64,000 bases of DNA from DATKRB01 sp963794215 (GTDB lineage: Bacteria; Actinomycetota; Acidimicrobiia; Acidimicrobiales; RAAP-2). Where the stretch lies: assembly GCA_963794215.1 (NCBI GenBank), contig CAWCCQ010000001.1, forward strand, positions 1,116,001 through 1,180,000. The letters run 5' to 3'. Shown piece after piece: positions 63,888 to 64,000 of this stretch (its first letter is position 1; each line of letters starts with the position of its first letter). Below the pieces are notes generated by a model, which did not search any database, was not told the origin of the DNA, and saw nothing but the letters and a program-made list of their open reading frames with translations. The translations under genes were made by a program, and so were the position numbers.

Positions 63888-64000
63888 TTGGCGACGAGCC
63901 TGTGCGGCGTCACGCCCGGCTACCGGTCGCCAGAGGCGCCGGCGGAGCCCCCCGCGTGGCGGCCGGCTCGCGAGCTCGAGGGGCCGTTCACCAAGGTCGG

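Overview
The window is GC-rich throughout, with coding on both strands and mostly short intergenic gaps. Gene content points to a high-GC actinobacterium, most likely of class Acidimicrobiia. The supports are actinobacterial-type SOS boxes (CGAAC-N4-GTTCG), the lexA / LysM protein / nrdR block, miaB-miaA-dapF-hflX, dapA-rnj, GlnD with two ACT domains, an Rv2578c-type radical SAM protein, and a protein starting with a GWWLASDGRWYPP-like tag. The assignment comes from family recognition, not from a database search.

Layout. 1-3271 (minus): DUF4350 / DUF4129 / polytopic membrane protein cassette, cut by the window start. 3272-6430: small hypothetical genes, a pentapeptide-repeat protein and a complete IS630-type element (5266-6430). 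6718-11964: MMPL transporter, MBL-fold lactonase-like hydrolase, and an MFS pump with a TetR repressor whose 34-bp palindromic operator touches its start codon. 12200-13560: a solitary AAA ATPase behind AT-rich twin repeats, next to tRNA-Cys. 13735-20983: glycosyltransferase, glnD, an L,D-transpeptidase, a methyltransferase and a DUF4388 protein. 20997-26893: DNA repair and SOS block (dinB with a PIG-L deacetylase, nrdR, a LysM protein, lexA, an Fpg/Nei glycosylase). 26897-29259: anti-sigma/ECF sigma pair and a divergent ferritin-like protein. 29233-33036: dapE-dapD, a cytidylate-kinase-like gene and dapC. 33623-43885: a long minus-strand run ftsK, D-Ala-D-Ala carboxypeptidase, thrB, miaB, miaA, dapF, hflX. 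43985-49972: SOS-boxed radical SAM protein, a coupled MFS/siderophore-interacting pair, an LCP ligase and a poly-gamma-glutamate hydrolase-like protein. 50232-53878: rnj, dapA and a degenerate response regulator. 54351-56869: histidine phosphatase and a DivIVA-like protein. 56905-63887: four exported or membrane proteins (TAP-type hydrolase, beta-propeller-like surface protein, cyclophilin, class E sortase).

Functional themes. Five lysine/meso-diaminopimelate genes (dapC, dapD, dapE, dapF, dapA) lie in separate places among other cell-wall genes (L,D-transpeptidase, D,D-carboxypeptidase, LCP ligase, sortase). DNA damage genes carry recognisable LexA sites. tRNA modification (miaA, miaB), ribosome rescue (hflX) and RNA decay (rnj) complete a core housekeeping region.

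Caution. Six conserved genes (DUF4350, pentapeptide, DUF4388, ferritin-like, dapE, hflX) read correctly only if one surplus base is removed, and one repeat unit at about 2285 has a 5-base instead of a 6-base run. This looks more like consensus indel error than biology, but it must be settled before any of these genes is called broken.
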